The position numbers were made by a program, and so were the translations under genes. This document shows positions 25,211 to 33,574 of a DNA stretch of 64,000 bases, piece by piece. The DNA is taken from the NCBI GenBank assembly GCA_046348545.1, contig JAXMEB010000003.1, forward strand, positions 682,001-746,000. The letters are read 5' to 3'. A model generated the notes under the pieces. That model saw nothing but the letters and a program-made list of their open reading frames with translations. It ran no database searches and had not been told where the DNA came from. The number at the start of each line of letters is the position of its first letter. The stretch's first letter is position 1. Origin of the DNA: JAXMEB01 sp046348545 (GTDB taxonomy: Bacteria > Pseudomonadota > Gammaproteobacteria > Berkiellales > Berkiellaceae).

Positions 25211-26065
25211 TTAAGATAATGCGTTAAAAAATCGATTAAGTAGCGTGGCTATTTTTTGTGGCTCATCTAAATGAACGTGATGTCCTCCCTCTGTTTTCAC
25301 AACAGATAGGTTTTTGACCGCTTCAATTCGCCAAGCCATCATTTTTTCTTCAAATGGAAAACCGGGCTCAGGTCTCACAAGTAGACTGGGTGCAGTTATA
25401 TTTTCTAGAAAAGCTTTGGTTTGGCCCCTTGTTAATTGTAATGCTGAGGCTAAGCGTAATCTTGGATCAGAACGCCATGTCCATTTCTTTTCAGAGGTTT
25501 CAATCAGGCTCCTTTTAAGCATTCTTTGCGCACTTTCAAGCTTCATGGGGCAAACGGCGATGCGTGCCATGGCAGCTGTTTCTAGATTTGGATAGAAAGG
25601 TAACGTTTTATCAGGAAGTGATTTTAGATCAAACAAGAATTGCCTTAATTGTTCAGGGCTTTCTTCAGCTTCAGTTGTGAGCCCTCCCAATCCATCTAAT
25701 AGAGCAAGCCCAATAATACGCTCTTGTAAGGTTCCTGCAATTAAGCTTGCCAATGCAGCGCCTAATGAATGACCTAATAATGCAAACTGAGACCAGCCTA
25801 ATGCATCAGCAACTTGAATCACATCGATGGCAACATCAATGAGATGAAGATAGGTTCCCACGGGCTTATGATCAGAAAGACCATGGCCCGGTAAATCCAA
25901 ACAGACCAAATGCAGATTTTTCAGATGAGGTGCAATACCATCAAAACTCGAGGCATTATCGAGCCAACCGTGTAATGCTAAAGTAGGCAGGCCTGATGGA
26001 TCACCCCAAACTTTTGCTGCTAGAGTAAGCCCAGGGAGAGGGATTGATATCTCACGAGGTGTCAT
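25211..26065 (-). CDS. Alpha/beta hydrolase (SERHL/MEST-like)
   Basis: A 284-residue alpha/beta-hydrolase. LALHGWLDNASSFDGIAPHL forms the oxyanion-hole region and DLPGHGLSDHKP follows. LLGHSLGAALASL has the nucleophile elbow G-H-S-L-G, and the C-terminal EGGHHVHLDEP supplies the catalytic histidine. The overall pattern fits serine-hydrolase-like proteins near MhpC/SERHL; the substrate is unknown. It lies just after yggU within the ygg cluster, an extra gene relative to E. coli. Confidence 0.88.
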   Translation of the reverse strand: MTPREISIPLPGLTLAAKVWGDPSGLPTLALHGWLDNASSFDGIAPHLKNLHLVCLDLPGHGLSDHKPVGTYLHLIDVAIDVIQVADALGWSQFALLGHSLGAALASLIAGTLQERIIGLALLDGLGGLTTEAEESPEQLRQFLFDLKSLPDKTLPFYPNLETAAMARIAVCPMKLESAQRMLKRSLIETSEKKWTWRSDPRLRLASALQLTRGQTKAFLENITAPSLLVRPEPGFPFEEKMMAWRIEAVKNLSVVKTEGGHHVHLDEPQKIATLLNRFFNALS

Positions 26066-26072
26066 AATTGCC

Positions 26073-26507
26073 TCACTTGTGTATATCCTTCACAGCTGAA
26101 TTTTCGGGGTTGTTGCCTTCGCGATTCTCATCGCAGTCATGTACTTTGTGTACACTCCTGCGTCTCGAACGCTCGGCGCCTACCCGAAAAATCATCTGTT
26201 GTGGGTATATTGATTGATGTTCATCTAACCAACTTGGAATGTGTTTTGGGTTGATAATCCTAAATTGTTTTTGTTTACATTGGCTTCCCTTTTCCAAGAT
26301 CACGTCGTTTTTAGCAACTTTGAACGATTTAGAAAGCCATTTTTGCAAATGTAAATTTGCTTGATTCTCGATTGGCTGTGCTGTGATTCGGATTTTAAGT
26401 CTACCTTGCAGAATGCCAGAGACTTCATCTTTGGCCGCCTTGGTTTGAATGACAAGATATAAGATTAAATCTTGATCTTGCCATTCGAAAAAATGTTGTT
26501 TACTCAT
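26073..26507 (-). CDS. yggU: YggU/DUF167 family protein extended by a palindromic element
   Basis: The first 100 residues are a complete DUF167 protein (LVIQTKAAKDEVSGILQGRLKIRITAQP...NANLHL-like core), normally 95-100 residues long and of unknown function. The frame continues through the whole of element P5 and adds about 43 basic residues (YPQQMIFRVGAERSRRRSVH and onward, ending KDIHK). The result is 144 residues. The insertion point is after the folded domain, so function may be unaffected. It shares a base with the yggT stop, as in other ygg clusters. Confidence 0.92.
   Translation of the reverse strand: MSKQHFFEWQDQDLILYLVIQTKAAKDEVSGILQGRLKIRITAQPIENQANLHLQKWLSKSFKVAKNDVILEKGSQCKQKQFRIINPKHIPSWLDEHQSIYPQQMIFRVGAERSRRRSVHKVHDCDENREGNNPENSAVKDIHK
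26082..26209. repeat. Palindromic element copy P5 (128 bp), fused in frame to yggU
   Basis: Intact copy, same orientation as P1-P4, left arm TATATCC. It supplies the C-terminal extension of YggU on the minus strand. The stop codon follows a few codons beyond the element. Confidence 0.95.
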
Positions 26508-27085
26508 TATTTAAAAGCAAGTTGAAGTCCTATATTTGTAATTGGTGTTGCGACTAAAATAATGACAAGTTGCAAGCCGATAATCACTGGAATAGGGCTC
26601 AAATCAAATCCGCCTACAGGCGGTATATATCGTCTAGCTGGGCGCATTAGAGGATCAGTTAAGCAATTGATCACATGGAGAATCGGATTGTGCGAATGAG
26701 GTGCAATCCAACTGGCGAAAATTTGGATCAAGATGGCGAAGAAGAAAATATTGATCGTTAAGCTTAGGAGATCGCCCAATGACCAAACCAAAAGACCAAT
26801 GATGCTTGGAAAGCGGTGAAATTGAAGGAGCGCCAATAGACATAGTTTGATTAGGGTGATGAACAGCAATAATACGACGCAAGACCAATCAATTCCCCTA
26901 TAGCCTGGAATGATTCGCCTTAAGGGAATCAAGGCTGGATTTGTAAGTTTTACTACAAACTGAGATATGGGATTGTAAAATTCTGCTCGAAAAAGCTGTA
27001 GTAAAAAGCGAAGCAGGATGACAGTTAGATAAAGATCGAACAAGGTCTGTATTAAAAAAACACTGGCTTGAGTAAATGGGCTCAT
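26507..27085 (-). CDS. yggT: YggT family membrane protein
   Basis: A 192-residue inner-membrane protein made of two YGGT repeats, each with two helices. The conserved phrases are FYNPISQFVVKLTNPALIPLRRIIP in the first half and HNPILHVINCLTDPLMRPARRYIP in the second. Its function is not settled; relatives are linked to osmotic tolerance and, in plastids, to cytochrome assembly. It overlaps proC by 4 bases. Confidence 0.94.
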   Translation of the reverse strand: MSPFTQASVFLIQTLFDLYLTVILLRFLLQLFRAEFYNPISQFVVKLTNPALIPLRRIIPGYRGIDWSCVVLLLFITLIKLCLLALLQFHRFPSIIGLLVWSLGDLLSLTINIFFFAILIQIFASWIAPHSHNPILHVINCLTDPLMRPARRYIPPVGGFDLSPIPVIIGLQLVIILVATPITNIGLQLAFK

Positions 27086-27912
27086 TTTTTTTCTCGCTGT
27101 GATGGATCTGAATAGAGCGCGCTCAATGTTTTGCCACGTTCTGTCGCTGCTTGCAAGGTATTTGATATTAAGCCGAACAAATTAGATCTATCTAAGACAG
27201 ATAACCCACTTTCAGTCGTGCCGCCCTTGGAGGTGACTTGTTCTCTTAAAGCGGATAGTGATTCAGGTGCGGACAAAGCCATGACAGATGCACCATAAGC
27301 TGTTTTCAATGCGAGCTGTTTAGCAACTGACTCTGGTAGACCTAACTGTGTTGCGCCTTGAATCAAGGCTTCTAGCCAGTAAAAGAAGTAAGCAGGACCT
27401 GATCCTGACAGGGCTGTCACGATATTCATTTGCTCTTCAGTTTGAAGCCAGACAGTGTCACCGACCGCTTGAAACAGCCGCTCGATTTGTTTTTTTTCAG
27501 AGTCATTTATATTGTTGGAAGCGTAGAGTCCTGTGATACCAATACCATATCGTGCTGGGGTATTGGGCATCGCTCGACATATATTAATTGGTTTTGATAG
27601 CCAAGATTCAATTTGAGCGGTCGTTAAACCCGCTGCAATGCTCACAACCAGTTTTGATTGGAGATGAGGGTTGATCTCCTGAAGCAGATTCTTCATATGC
27701 TGAGGCTTTACCGCTAACACGATGAGATCGCTATCAACAATGCTTGTATTGTCGGTTGTGGTATGGACCCCTATTGTTTTTAATGGGACTAATTTTTCTG
27801 GATGTCTATTGCTCGCTGCAAGTTGACGCGCAGGATAACCCTGTTGCAGGAGGCTTGTGATCAGACAATTTGCCATGTTCCCGGCACCTAGGAATGAAAT
27901 CTTAATATCCAT
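27082..27912 (-). CDS. proC: Pyrroline-5-carboxylate reductase ProC
   Basis: A 276-residue enzyme for the last step of proline synthesis. ISFLGAGNMANCLI is the Rossmann loop. LAVKPQHM and ICRAMPNTPARYGIG follow, and the signature SKGGTTESGLSVLD lies near residues 229-242. Length is normal. Translation is coupled to yggS (shared base at 27912) and to yggT. Confidence 0.97.
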   Translation of the reverse strand: MDIKISFLGAGNMANCLITSLLQQGYPARQLAASNRHPEKLVPLKTIGVHTTTDNTSIVDSDLIVLAVKPQHMKNLLQEINPHLQSKLVVSIAAGLTTAQIESWLSKPINICRAMPNTPARYGIGITGLYASNNINDSEKKQIERLFQAVGDTVWLQTEEQMNIVTALSGSGPAYFFYWLEALIQGATQLGLPESVAKQLALKTAYGASVMALSAPESLSALREQVTSKGGTTESGLSVLDRSNLFGLISNTLQAATERGKTLSALYSDPSQREKK

Positions 27913-28610
27913 TATTTAACTCCTTGAGTGGGTCGAGCGCCAAAAATAGCAGTACCAACCCGCACGATCGTTGAACCCATTGAGATAGCCGCTTCTAAAT
28001 CGCCAGACATGCCCATTGAGAGGGTATCAAGCGGTAGCCCTTCATGATCTAACAATGTCCGAGCCTCAGCCAGTTGCTCGTAAGGGGATTGTTGTTGGGT
28101 TAGACCATTGTGAAAATCAGGTATCGTCATCAAACCTCTTAAATGAAGCCGGGGCAATTTAGAGATAGTATGAGCTAGATCTGATAACGCGGATAACGAG
28201 ATCCCTCCTTTTTTAGACATAGACGCTAGGTTAACCTGAATACAGACATTTAAGGGGGGCAGGTTTAAAGGACGTGCGTCATTTAACTTTTGAGCTATCT
28301 CTAACCTATCGATAGTATGAACCCAGTAAAAATGTTCAGCTATTTGACGAGTCTTATTAGACTGTATCCTGCCAATATAATGCCAAGTTATCTTTTCTTG
28401 CCCGAGTGCCGATATTTTAGGAAGCGCTTCTTGAACATAATTTTCAGCAAAATCTGTCAAACCAGCTTGGCAGGCTATTTGAAGCGCTGAAATCGGTTGA
28501 AACTTACTCACAGCAACGAGCGTCACACTGTTGGGTGTACGGTGATAACGCTGTACTAAAATGGAGATGTCATTTTGAACAGCACGTATATTTTTAGTAA
28601 TGTCGATCAT
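27912..28610 (-). CDS. yggS: PLP homeostasis protein YggS/PLPBP
   Basis: A 232-residue single-domain PLP-binding barrel related to alanine racemase. TLVAVSKFQPISAL carries the PLP lysine. FAENYVQEALPKI, WHYIGRIQSNK and LSMGMSGDLEAAISMGSTIVRVGTAIFG are family motifs. It buffers pyridoxal phosphate. First gene of the minus-strand ygg cluster and divergent from pilT, the same layout as in Pseudomonas. Confidence 0.96.
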   Translation of the reverse strand: MIDITKNIRAVQNDISILVQRYHRTPNSVTLVAVSKFQPISALQIACQAGLTDFAENYVQEALPKISALGQEKITWHYIGRIQSNKTRQIAEHFYWVHTIDRLEIAQKLNDARPLNLPPLNVCIQVNLASMSKKGGISLSALSDLAHTISKLPRLHLRGLMTIPDFHNGLTQQQSPYEQLAEARTLLDHEGLPLDTLSMGMSGDLEAAISMGSTIVRVGTAIFGARPTQGVK

Positions 28611-28659
28611 AAGCTATAGCATTATAGCGATGAGTCACTTGATAACATAGGGGCTGCAT

Positions 28660-29697
28660 ATGGACATTACCGAGTTATTGACCTTTAGCGTTAAGAACAA
28701 TGCGTCTGATCTTCATTTGTCTTCTGGTTTACCGCCAATGATTCGTGTGGATGGCGAAATGCGACGCATCAACGTTCCCCCACTGGCGCATAAAGCTGTT
28801 CATGGTCTGATCTATGATATTATGAATGATAAGCAACGAAAAGAATATGAAGAATTCTTGGAGGTTGATTTTTCATTTGAGTTACCCAACATTGCAAGGT
28901 TTCGGGTTAATGCATTTAATCAAAACCGTGGTGCTGGTGCCGTTTTTAGAACCGTTCCTTCTAAAGTCTTAACCCTCGAGGAGTTGTCGGCACCTCCTAT
29001 CTTCAAAGAAATCGCACAACATCCTCGTGGGCTTGTTTTAGTGACAGGACCAACCGGTAGTGGTAAGAGTACAACATTGGCTGCGCTAGTTAATTATATC
29101 AATGAGCAAAAGCATGGTCACATTTTAACGATAGAAGATCCAATCGAATTCGTGCATGAAAGTAAGAAATGCTTAGTTAATCAACGTGAGGTGCATCGTG
29201 ATACACATGGATTCACAGAAGCGCTCCGGTCCGCGCTTCGTGAAGATCCAGACGTCATACTCGTCGGGGAAATGCGAGATTTGGAAACGATTCGGTTGGC
29301 ACTGACAGCGGCAGAAACAGGGCACTTGGTTTTTGGGACACTGCATACAACCTCTGCAGCCAAAACTATTGATCGTATTGTTGATGTTTTTCCTGCAGGT
29401 GAGAAGGAAATGGTTCGTTCAATGCTTTCTGAATCACTTCGGGCTGTAATATCACAAACCCTTATCAAAAAAAATGGCGGGGGACGTGTTGCTGCACATG
29501 AAATTATGATTTGTACTGCAGCAATCCGCAATCTGATACGTGAAAATAAAGTCGCTCAAATGTACTCTGCTATTCAGACTGGCCAGAATATTGGGATGCA
29601 AACTTTAGATCAAGCATTAAAACGATTAATAGAAGAAGGCAGTATTAACAGACATAGCGCTAAAGATCAGGCTGCCAATAAAGAGATGTTTGGATAA
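28660..29697 (+). CDS. pilT: Type IV pilus retraction ATPase PilT
   Basis: A 345-residue hexameric secretion-type ATPase. Walker A GPTGSGKS is at about 130-137. It has the Asp box (TIEDPIEFVHES), Walker B VILVGEMRDLETI, and the His box FGTLHTTSAAKTIDRI. The C-terminal AIRNLIRENKVAQM corresponds to the AIRNLIRE retraction motif specific to PilT. It depolymerises pilin for twitching. pilU is not next to it. The Pil-Chp operon at 40-46 kb would act on the same machine. Confidence 0.97.
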   Translation: MDITELLTFSVKNNASDLHLSSGLPPMIRVDGEMRRINVPPLAHKAVHGLIYDIMNDKQRKEYEEFLEVDFSFELPNIARFRVNAFNQNRGAGAVFRTVPSKVLTLEELSAPPIFKEIAQHPRGLVLVTGPTGSGKSTTLAALVNYINEQKHGHILTIEDPIEFVHESKKCLVNQREVHRDTHGFTEALRSALREDPDVILVGEMRDLETIRLALTAAETGHLVFGTLHTTSAAKTIDRIVDVFPAGEKEMVRSMLSESLRAVISQTLIKKNGGGRVAAHEIMICTAAIRNLIRENKVAQMYSAIQTGQNIGMQTLDQALKRLIEEGSINRHSAKDQAANKEMFG

Positions 29698-29767
29698 ATC
29701 TCATTTTCTGTCCTGCAAGGGTAACTTGAATTCAGAATTTGCTTTAGCTGTGAAGGGGATATTTGTT

Positions 29768-30457
29768 TCAGAGCGAAACTGTTTTAAGGACATAAGATAG
29801 GAATTTATCGACATCATTAAAATCCTGAACCAGTTGCGTTACTTCATTCATCGAGAGTGGGTGACCTAAGCTGGTATTATGGACCCCAATGAAATTCAGA
29901 TTCAAAGCACGAGCAGCTTCGTAATCCCAGAAACCATCTCCCACGTAGGTAACGGTTTGGAAGCGATTGGAATGGTAATATTTCTCGGATTTTCGAATTG
30001 CACGCCTAATAATCTGTGAACGATTATAGTGATCATTACAAGAAGCCATTGGAAAATGGTGTAAGTTTAAATTCGCTGCTTTCAGTTTTAGTTCCGCAGA
30101 ACGCTTAAAAGATCCGGTTGCAAGGCCTAAAGCAATATTGGATTTTCCAATCAGGATATCAATTAGAGCCCGAGCCCCAGGCATCAAGGAGATCGTTTGT
30201 TCTTCTAACAAGGGTGTTAAATGGCTTAAAAACACCGTCTCTAAAGTCTGTAGCTCGGATTGATGTGGAGATCTTTGAAGTTGTTCTTCAACCAGTTGCT
30301 TAGCAATCCCTCGATCGGTGACTTCTTTATAGTAGGCCCAGTCTCGTTCTATCTCAGTGATGCCAAAAATTTCATGAATGGACTTTATAAAGCAAACTGC
30401 TTCGAGATGGTTGGAGTCGAGCAAAGTGCCATCAATATCAAATAAAATTAAGTGCAT
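29768..30457 (-). CDS. HAD-superfamily hydrolase (phosphoglycolate-phosphatase-like)
   Basis: A 229-residue HAD subfamily I enzyme. LILFDIDGTLLDSNHLE has the nucleophile aspartates. A helical cap follows (about 15-90), then LGLATGSFKRSAELKL and VTYVGDGFWDYEAARALN, the last acidic motif. The substrate is not evident. It is divergent from the riboswitch-controlled thiamine operon, so a thiamine-phosphate phosphatase role is conceivable but unproven. Confidence 0.85.
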   Translation of the reverse strand: MHLILFDIDGTLLDSNHLEAVCFIKSIHEIFGITEIERDWAYYKEVTDRGIAKQLVEEQLQRSPHQSELQTLETVFLSHLTPLLEEQTISLMPGARALIDILIGKSNIALGLATGSFKRSAELKLKAANLNLHHFPMASCNDHYNRSQIIRRAIRKSEKYYHSNRFQTVTYVGDGFWDYEAARALNLNFIGVHNTSLGHPLSMNEVTQLVQDFNDVDKFLSYVLKTVSL

Positions 30458-30499
30458 TGACTAATTAATAAGTGAAATAAAATTGATTTTAACAAACAG

Positions 30500-30529
30500 T
30501 TTACTTTTTCAAAATAGTTGAGTTATGAT
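30500..30529 (+). promoter_or_regulatory. Predicted sigma-70 promoter of the thiamine operon
   Basis: TTTACT (30500-30505) and TATGAT (30524-30529) are 18 bases apart, just upstream of the TPP riboswitch. Transcription would start near 30536, at the foot of the aptamer. Hexamer match only. Confidence 0.55.
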
Positions 30530-30534
30530 TCGCG

Positions 30535-30622
30535 CAACTCTCGGGGTGCACTGATGTGCTGAGATGATCTAACGATTGGACCCGTTGAACCTGATCTGAT
30601 TTATATCTGCGGAGGGAAGAGA
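30535..30622 (+). promoter_or_regulatory. TPP riboswitch (THI element)
   Basis: Conserved THI-box blocks appear in order: CTCGGGGTGC, GCTGAGATGAT, GACCCGTTGAACCTGATCTG and GCGGAGGGAAGAG. The aptamer ends at the ribosome-binding site: GGAGGGAAG precedes the ATG at 30625. Control is therefore most likely at translation initiation, with TPP hiding the site. It governs the six-gene thiamine operon that follows. Confidence 0.96.
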
Positions 30623-30624
30623 CT

Positions 30625-31566
30625 ATGACACGTCATAATGCGTTTACAACGCTTATCCTAAATTGGTTTGCTAATCCTTATCATGCCCCTGTCTTTGTTG
30701 CGAAGCAGTTAGGTTTTTATGATGAGGTTAATTTAGATTTAGCCATTATTCAGCCGACCGATCCTAGCCAAGTCACCAAAATTGTTGGACAACATCAAGT
30801 CGATATTGGCTTAAAGGCCATGATTCATACCATAGCAGGTCGAACCAGGGGATACCCTATCACTGCAATAGGGACCTTATTGGATGAACCACCAACAGGA
30901 TTAATATCGCTTAAAAAATCAGGGATTGAATCTTTTAATGATATTCGAGGCAAACGACTAGGGTATATTGGTGAATTTGGTAAACAAATCATTGATAATC
31001 TTGCACAGCATGCCGGTATTCATGGGGATGAATATGAAACACTTCGGGTTGGCATGTACATGGTTGATGCTATTGAGTCAGGGCGCATTGATGCGGGCAT
31101 TGGGTTTAGTAATTTTCATCAGGTCGAATTAGAAAATGTAGCAGGTCCTACTACCATACTAAGAATTGATCAGCTCGCAGGCTTAGGTTGCTGCTGCTTC
31201 TGTTCAATTCAGATCATAGCCCATGAGAAAATATTGATAGAAAAGCCAGATGTATTAGGCAATTTCTTGATTGCAACTGAACGCGGTGCATCCTTTGTGA
31301 CTCAAAATCCTGATGAAGCATTTGAGATCCTATGCAGATCCGAGCCTAGGATGCGCCATCCTATCCAACAAAAGATATTCACTTATACCTTACCTTTTTT
31401 CTCTCGTAATCTATTAAATATTGATAGAGATTGGAAAAAAGTCTATCAATACACCCAGCATCTTGGATTACATCACGGCGATCTGGATCTAAGTAAATGC
31501 TATACCAATGAATTTATTGCACAAAGGCCATACTCAGAGATACAACCTGTTGTTTTCTGCGCATGA
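30625..31566 (+). CDS. thi5: Thi5-like HMP-P synthase (pyrimidine precursor synthase, single-turnover type)
   Basis: A 313-residue NMT1/THI5-fold protein that resembles periplasmic binding proteins but lacks any signal peptide, so it is cytoplasmic. The start NAFTTLILNWFANPYHAPVF matches THI5. A CCCFC motif lies at 189-193 and a histidine (residue 68, in MIHTIAG) sits in the region of the yeast Thi5 donor histidine. In yeast, and in Legionella by homology, Thi5 builds HMP-P from its own histidine and bound PLP and is consumed in the reaction. It replaces ThiC. Placement first after a TPP riboswitch supports the role. No ABC permease or ATPase is nearby, which argues against a ThiY transporter. 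Confidence 0.9.
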   Translation: MTRHNAFTTLILNWFANPYHAPVFVAKQLGFYDEVNLDLAIIQPTDPSQVTKIVGQHQVDIGLKAMIHTIAGRTRGYPITAIGTLLDEPPTGLISLKKSGIESFNDIRGKRLGYIGEFGKQIIDNLAQHAGIHGDEYETLRVGMYMVDAIESGRIDAGIGFSNFHQVELENVAGPTTILRIDQLAGLGCCCFCSIQIIAHEKILIEKPDVLGNFLIATERGASFVTQNPDEAFEILCRSEPRMRHPIQQKIFTYTLPFFSRNLLNIDRDWKKVYQYTQHLGLHHGDLDLSKCYTNEFIAQRPYSEIQPVVFCA

Positions 31567-32603
31567 AAATTGCAATTCTAGGCGCCGGGCTTTGTGGTCG
31601 GTTGCTTGCAATACGTTTACTTGATTTAGGTGTAAGCATTTGTCTGATTGAAAAAGATTTTTCAGGTCAACACAGTTGTGCCTATCAAGCCGCAGGCATG
31701 GTAGCGCCAATCTCCGAGTTGGTATGTGGTGAGCCGTTGTTAGCAAAGCTAGGTGCTTTTGGTTTACAAATGTGGTCCTACTACAGCGAGAAGCTTGAGC
31801 ACGCGATTGATTTTGTTCAGAGCAGCACAATTTGGCTGAGCCAGGCAGATGAAAAAGAAGTATTGATGCATTATCTGGCAACCTTAAAATCACATACAAA
31901 CTTGCAATGGGTAAATAAATCATATTTACAGGAAATATTGCTTTGTCACCTAAAGTGCGCGGGAGGGATTAAGATTGACAACGAAGCATACCTTAATCCT
32001 AGACAATTCTTTAAGTATTCCTCTGCGTATTTAAAGGAAGCGTGCGATCTGATTGTTCTAGAAACATCTCAAAATGAAACCTATCTTGAGCATTTTGATT
32101 GGGTGATTGATACCCGTGGATTAGGTGCTTTTGAAAGCCTTAAAACATTAAGAGGGGTTAAGGGTGAGCTGCTTCGTTTGAAAATTCAAAGTCATTTGAA
32201 ACAGATGATAAGATTTTTCACCCGCCATGGGATCTACTATTTAAAACCGGAAGGTGAACAACAGTACTTATTAGGTGGCACTGAGATTGAGACTAATGAA
32301 GGAGGGCTGATAACAGTAGAAAACTACTTGTATCTATTAGCCACCCTTTCTAATTTTCTACCAGAGTTTAGACAAGCTGAATTAATAGGATGTCAAGTTG
32401 GTCTGAGACCTACATTGTCTAGTGGTTTACCTCAATTAAAAATAGTGAATAACATAATCAGTCTAAATGGATTCTATCGTCATGGGTTTTTGATATCCCC
32501 CTTTTTTATTGAATGGGCAATTTATTTAATGGACTTGAGATCAGTAGATCCGTCTTTAATTTTGACTCTAGAAGATAGGAAGCGGTTATGCAATGCGATT
32601 TGA
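31563..32603 (+). CDS. thiO: Glycine oxidase ThiO (FAD-dependent)
   Basis: A 346-residue DAO-family flavoprotein. KIAILGAGLCGRLLAIRLLD is the FAD-binding loop, YQAAGMVAPISELV follows, and the C-terminal part has GCQVGLRPTLSSGLPQL and GFYRHGFLISPF. ThiO oxidises glycine to the imine used by ThiG for the thiazole ring, an oxygen-dependent route in place of ThiH. It overlaps thi5 by four bases (ATGA). Confidence 0.93.
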   Translation: MKIAILGAGLCGRLLAIRLLDLGVSICLIEKDFSGQHSCAYQAAGMVAPISELVCGEPLLAKLGAFGLQMWSYYSEKLEHAIDFVQSSTIWLSQADEKEVLMHYLATLKSHTNLQWVNKSYLQEILLCHLKCAGGIKIDNEAYLNPRQFFKYSSAYLKEACDLIVLETSQNETYLEHFDWVIDTRGLGAFESLKTLRGVKGELLRLKIQSHLKQMIRFFTRHGIYYLKPEGEQQYLLGGTEIETNEGGLITVENYLYLLATLSNFLPEFRQAELIGCQVGLRPTLSSGLPQLKIVNNIISLNGFYRHGFLISPFFIEWAIYLMDLRSVDPSLILTLEDRKRLCNAI

Positions 32604-32788
32604 ACGACTTTAGTTACAGGGTGAGTCAGCGGATGACTTTAGAAGACTTTGTGATCAAAGAAAATATAGATTTGACATTAGCTGCTATTGCAGTTAACGG
32701 CCGAGTGGTTCCAAGAGAGGAATACAAGCGCTATATGCTTCACGAGCAGGATCATGTTTACAAAATAGAAGCATTTGCTGGGGGATAG
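32588..32788 (+). CDS. thiS: Sulfur carrier protein ThiS
   Basis: A 66-residue beta-grasp protein. MTLEDFVIKENIDLTLAAIAVNGRVVP is the ThiS core, and the C-terminus is the diagnostic AGG, which ThiF adenylates and converts to thiocarboxylate. It overlaps thiO by 16 bases. Conserved in size and end. Confidence 0.94.
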   Translation: MQCDLNDFSYRVSQRMTLEDFVIKENIDLTLAAIAVNGRVVPREEYKRYMLHEQDHVYKIEAFAGG

Positions 32789-32791
32789 AAT

Positions 32792-33574
32792 ATGTGGTCT
32801 TTAAAGGAAAACCAATTCAATAGTCATTTGATACTAGGAACTGCACAATATCCATCTCTTGAGACATTGGTAAAATCCATAAAAATAAGTCAGACTAATT
32901 TAATTACGGTTTCGCTTCAGCGTGAACGTATGAAAGTGGGTCAAAGTAGTCCATTTTGCAAGATGCTCTCAAATTTAGACATAAAATTTTTACCAAATAC
33001 AGCGGGTGCATACAGCGCAAAAGCAGCGATTTCAATTGCACAGGTAGCACGCGATATTTTTAATACCTCACTCATTAAGCTTGAGGTGATTCAAGAAGAT
33101 AAATTTCTGTCCCCTAATGGTCCGGAACTTATCACAGCAGCAGAAAGATTAATCGAAATGGGATTTGATGTCTTACCGTTTTGTACCGGGGATCTCAGTA
33201 TTGCAGCACGTCTAGTGGAAGTAGGATGCCATGTACTCATGCCCTGGGGCTCACCAATTGGGAGTGGACAAGGGATTCAGAATGAGACGTCATTGAAGCG
33301 ACTAAGAGAGCGATTTCCCGATACTATTTTAATTCTTGATGCAGGCTTAGGGCGACCTTCCGATGCTGCTCGCGTGATGGAATGGGGTTTTGATGCGGTA
33401 CTAGTTAATTCAGCTATTGCAAAAAGCCATGATCCAGTCAATATGGCACAATCTTTTGCACAAGCCATTGAAGCGGGCAGAAAAGGATATTTAGCCGGTA
33501 TTATGCCAGGTTTTAATTTGGCGCAACCCAGCTCAACTTACGTTGACAAAGATTTTTGGAGCACCCTCTTGTGA
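32792..33574 (+). CDS. thiG: Thiazole synthase ThiG
   Basis: A 260-residue TIM barrel. LILGTAQYPSLE starts the domain. IKLEVIQEDKFLSPNG carries the lysine that forms the imine with deoxyxylulose phosphate, and LMPWGSPIGSGQGI and DAGLGRPSDAARVMEWGFDAVLVNSAIA follow. It joins DXP, ThiS thiocarboxylate and dehydroglycine. Follows thiS by three bases. Confidence 0.96.
   Translation: MWSLKENQFNSHLILGTAQYPSLETLVKSIKISQTNLITVSLQRERMKVGQSSPFCKMLSNLDIKFLPNTAGAYSAKAAISIAQVARDIFNTSLIKLEVIQEDKFLSPNGPELITAAERLIEMGFDVLPFCTGDLSIAARLVEVGCHVLMPWGSPIGSGQGIQNETSLKRLRERFPDTILILDAGLGRPSDAARVMEWGFDAVLVNSAIAKSHDPVNMAQSFAQAIEAGRKGYLAGIMPGFNLAQPSSTYVDKDFWSTLL

Noticed and set aside
30625..31566. Periplasmic thiamine-precursor binding protein (ThiY)
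   Set aside because: No signal peptide, no ABC partner genes, and it has the CCCFC motif of Thi5.
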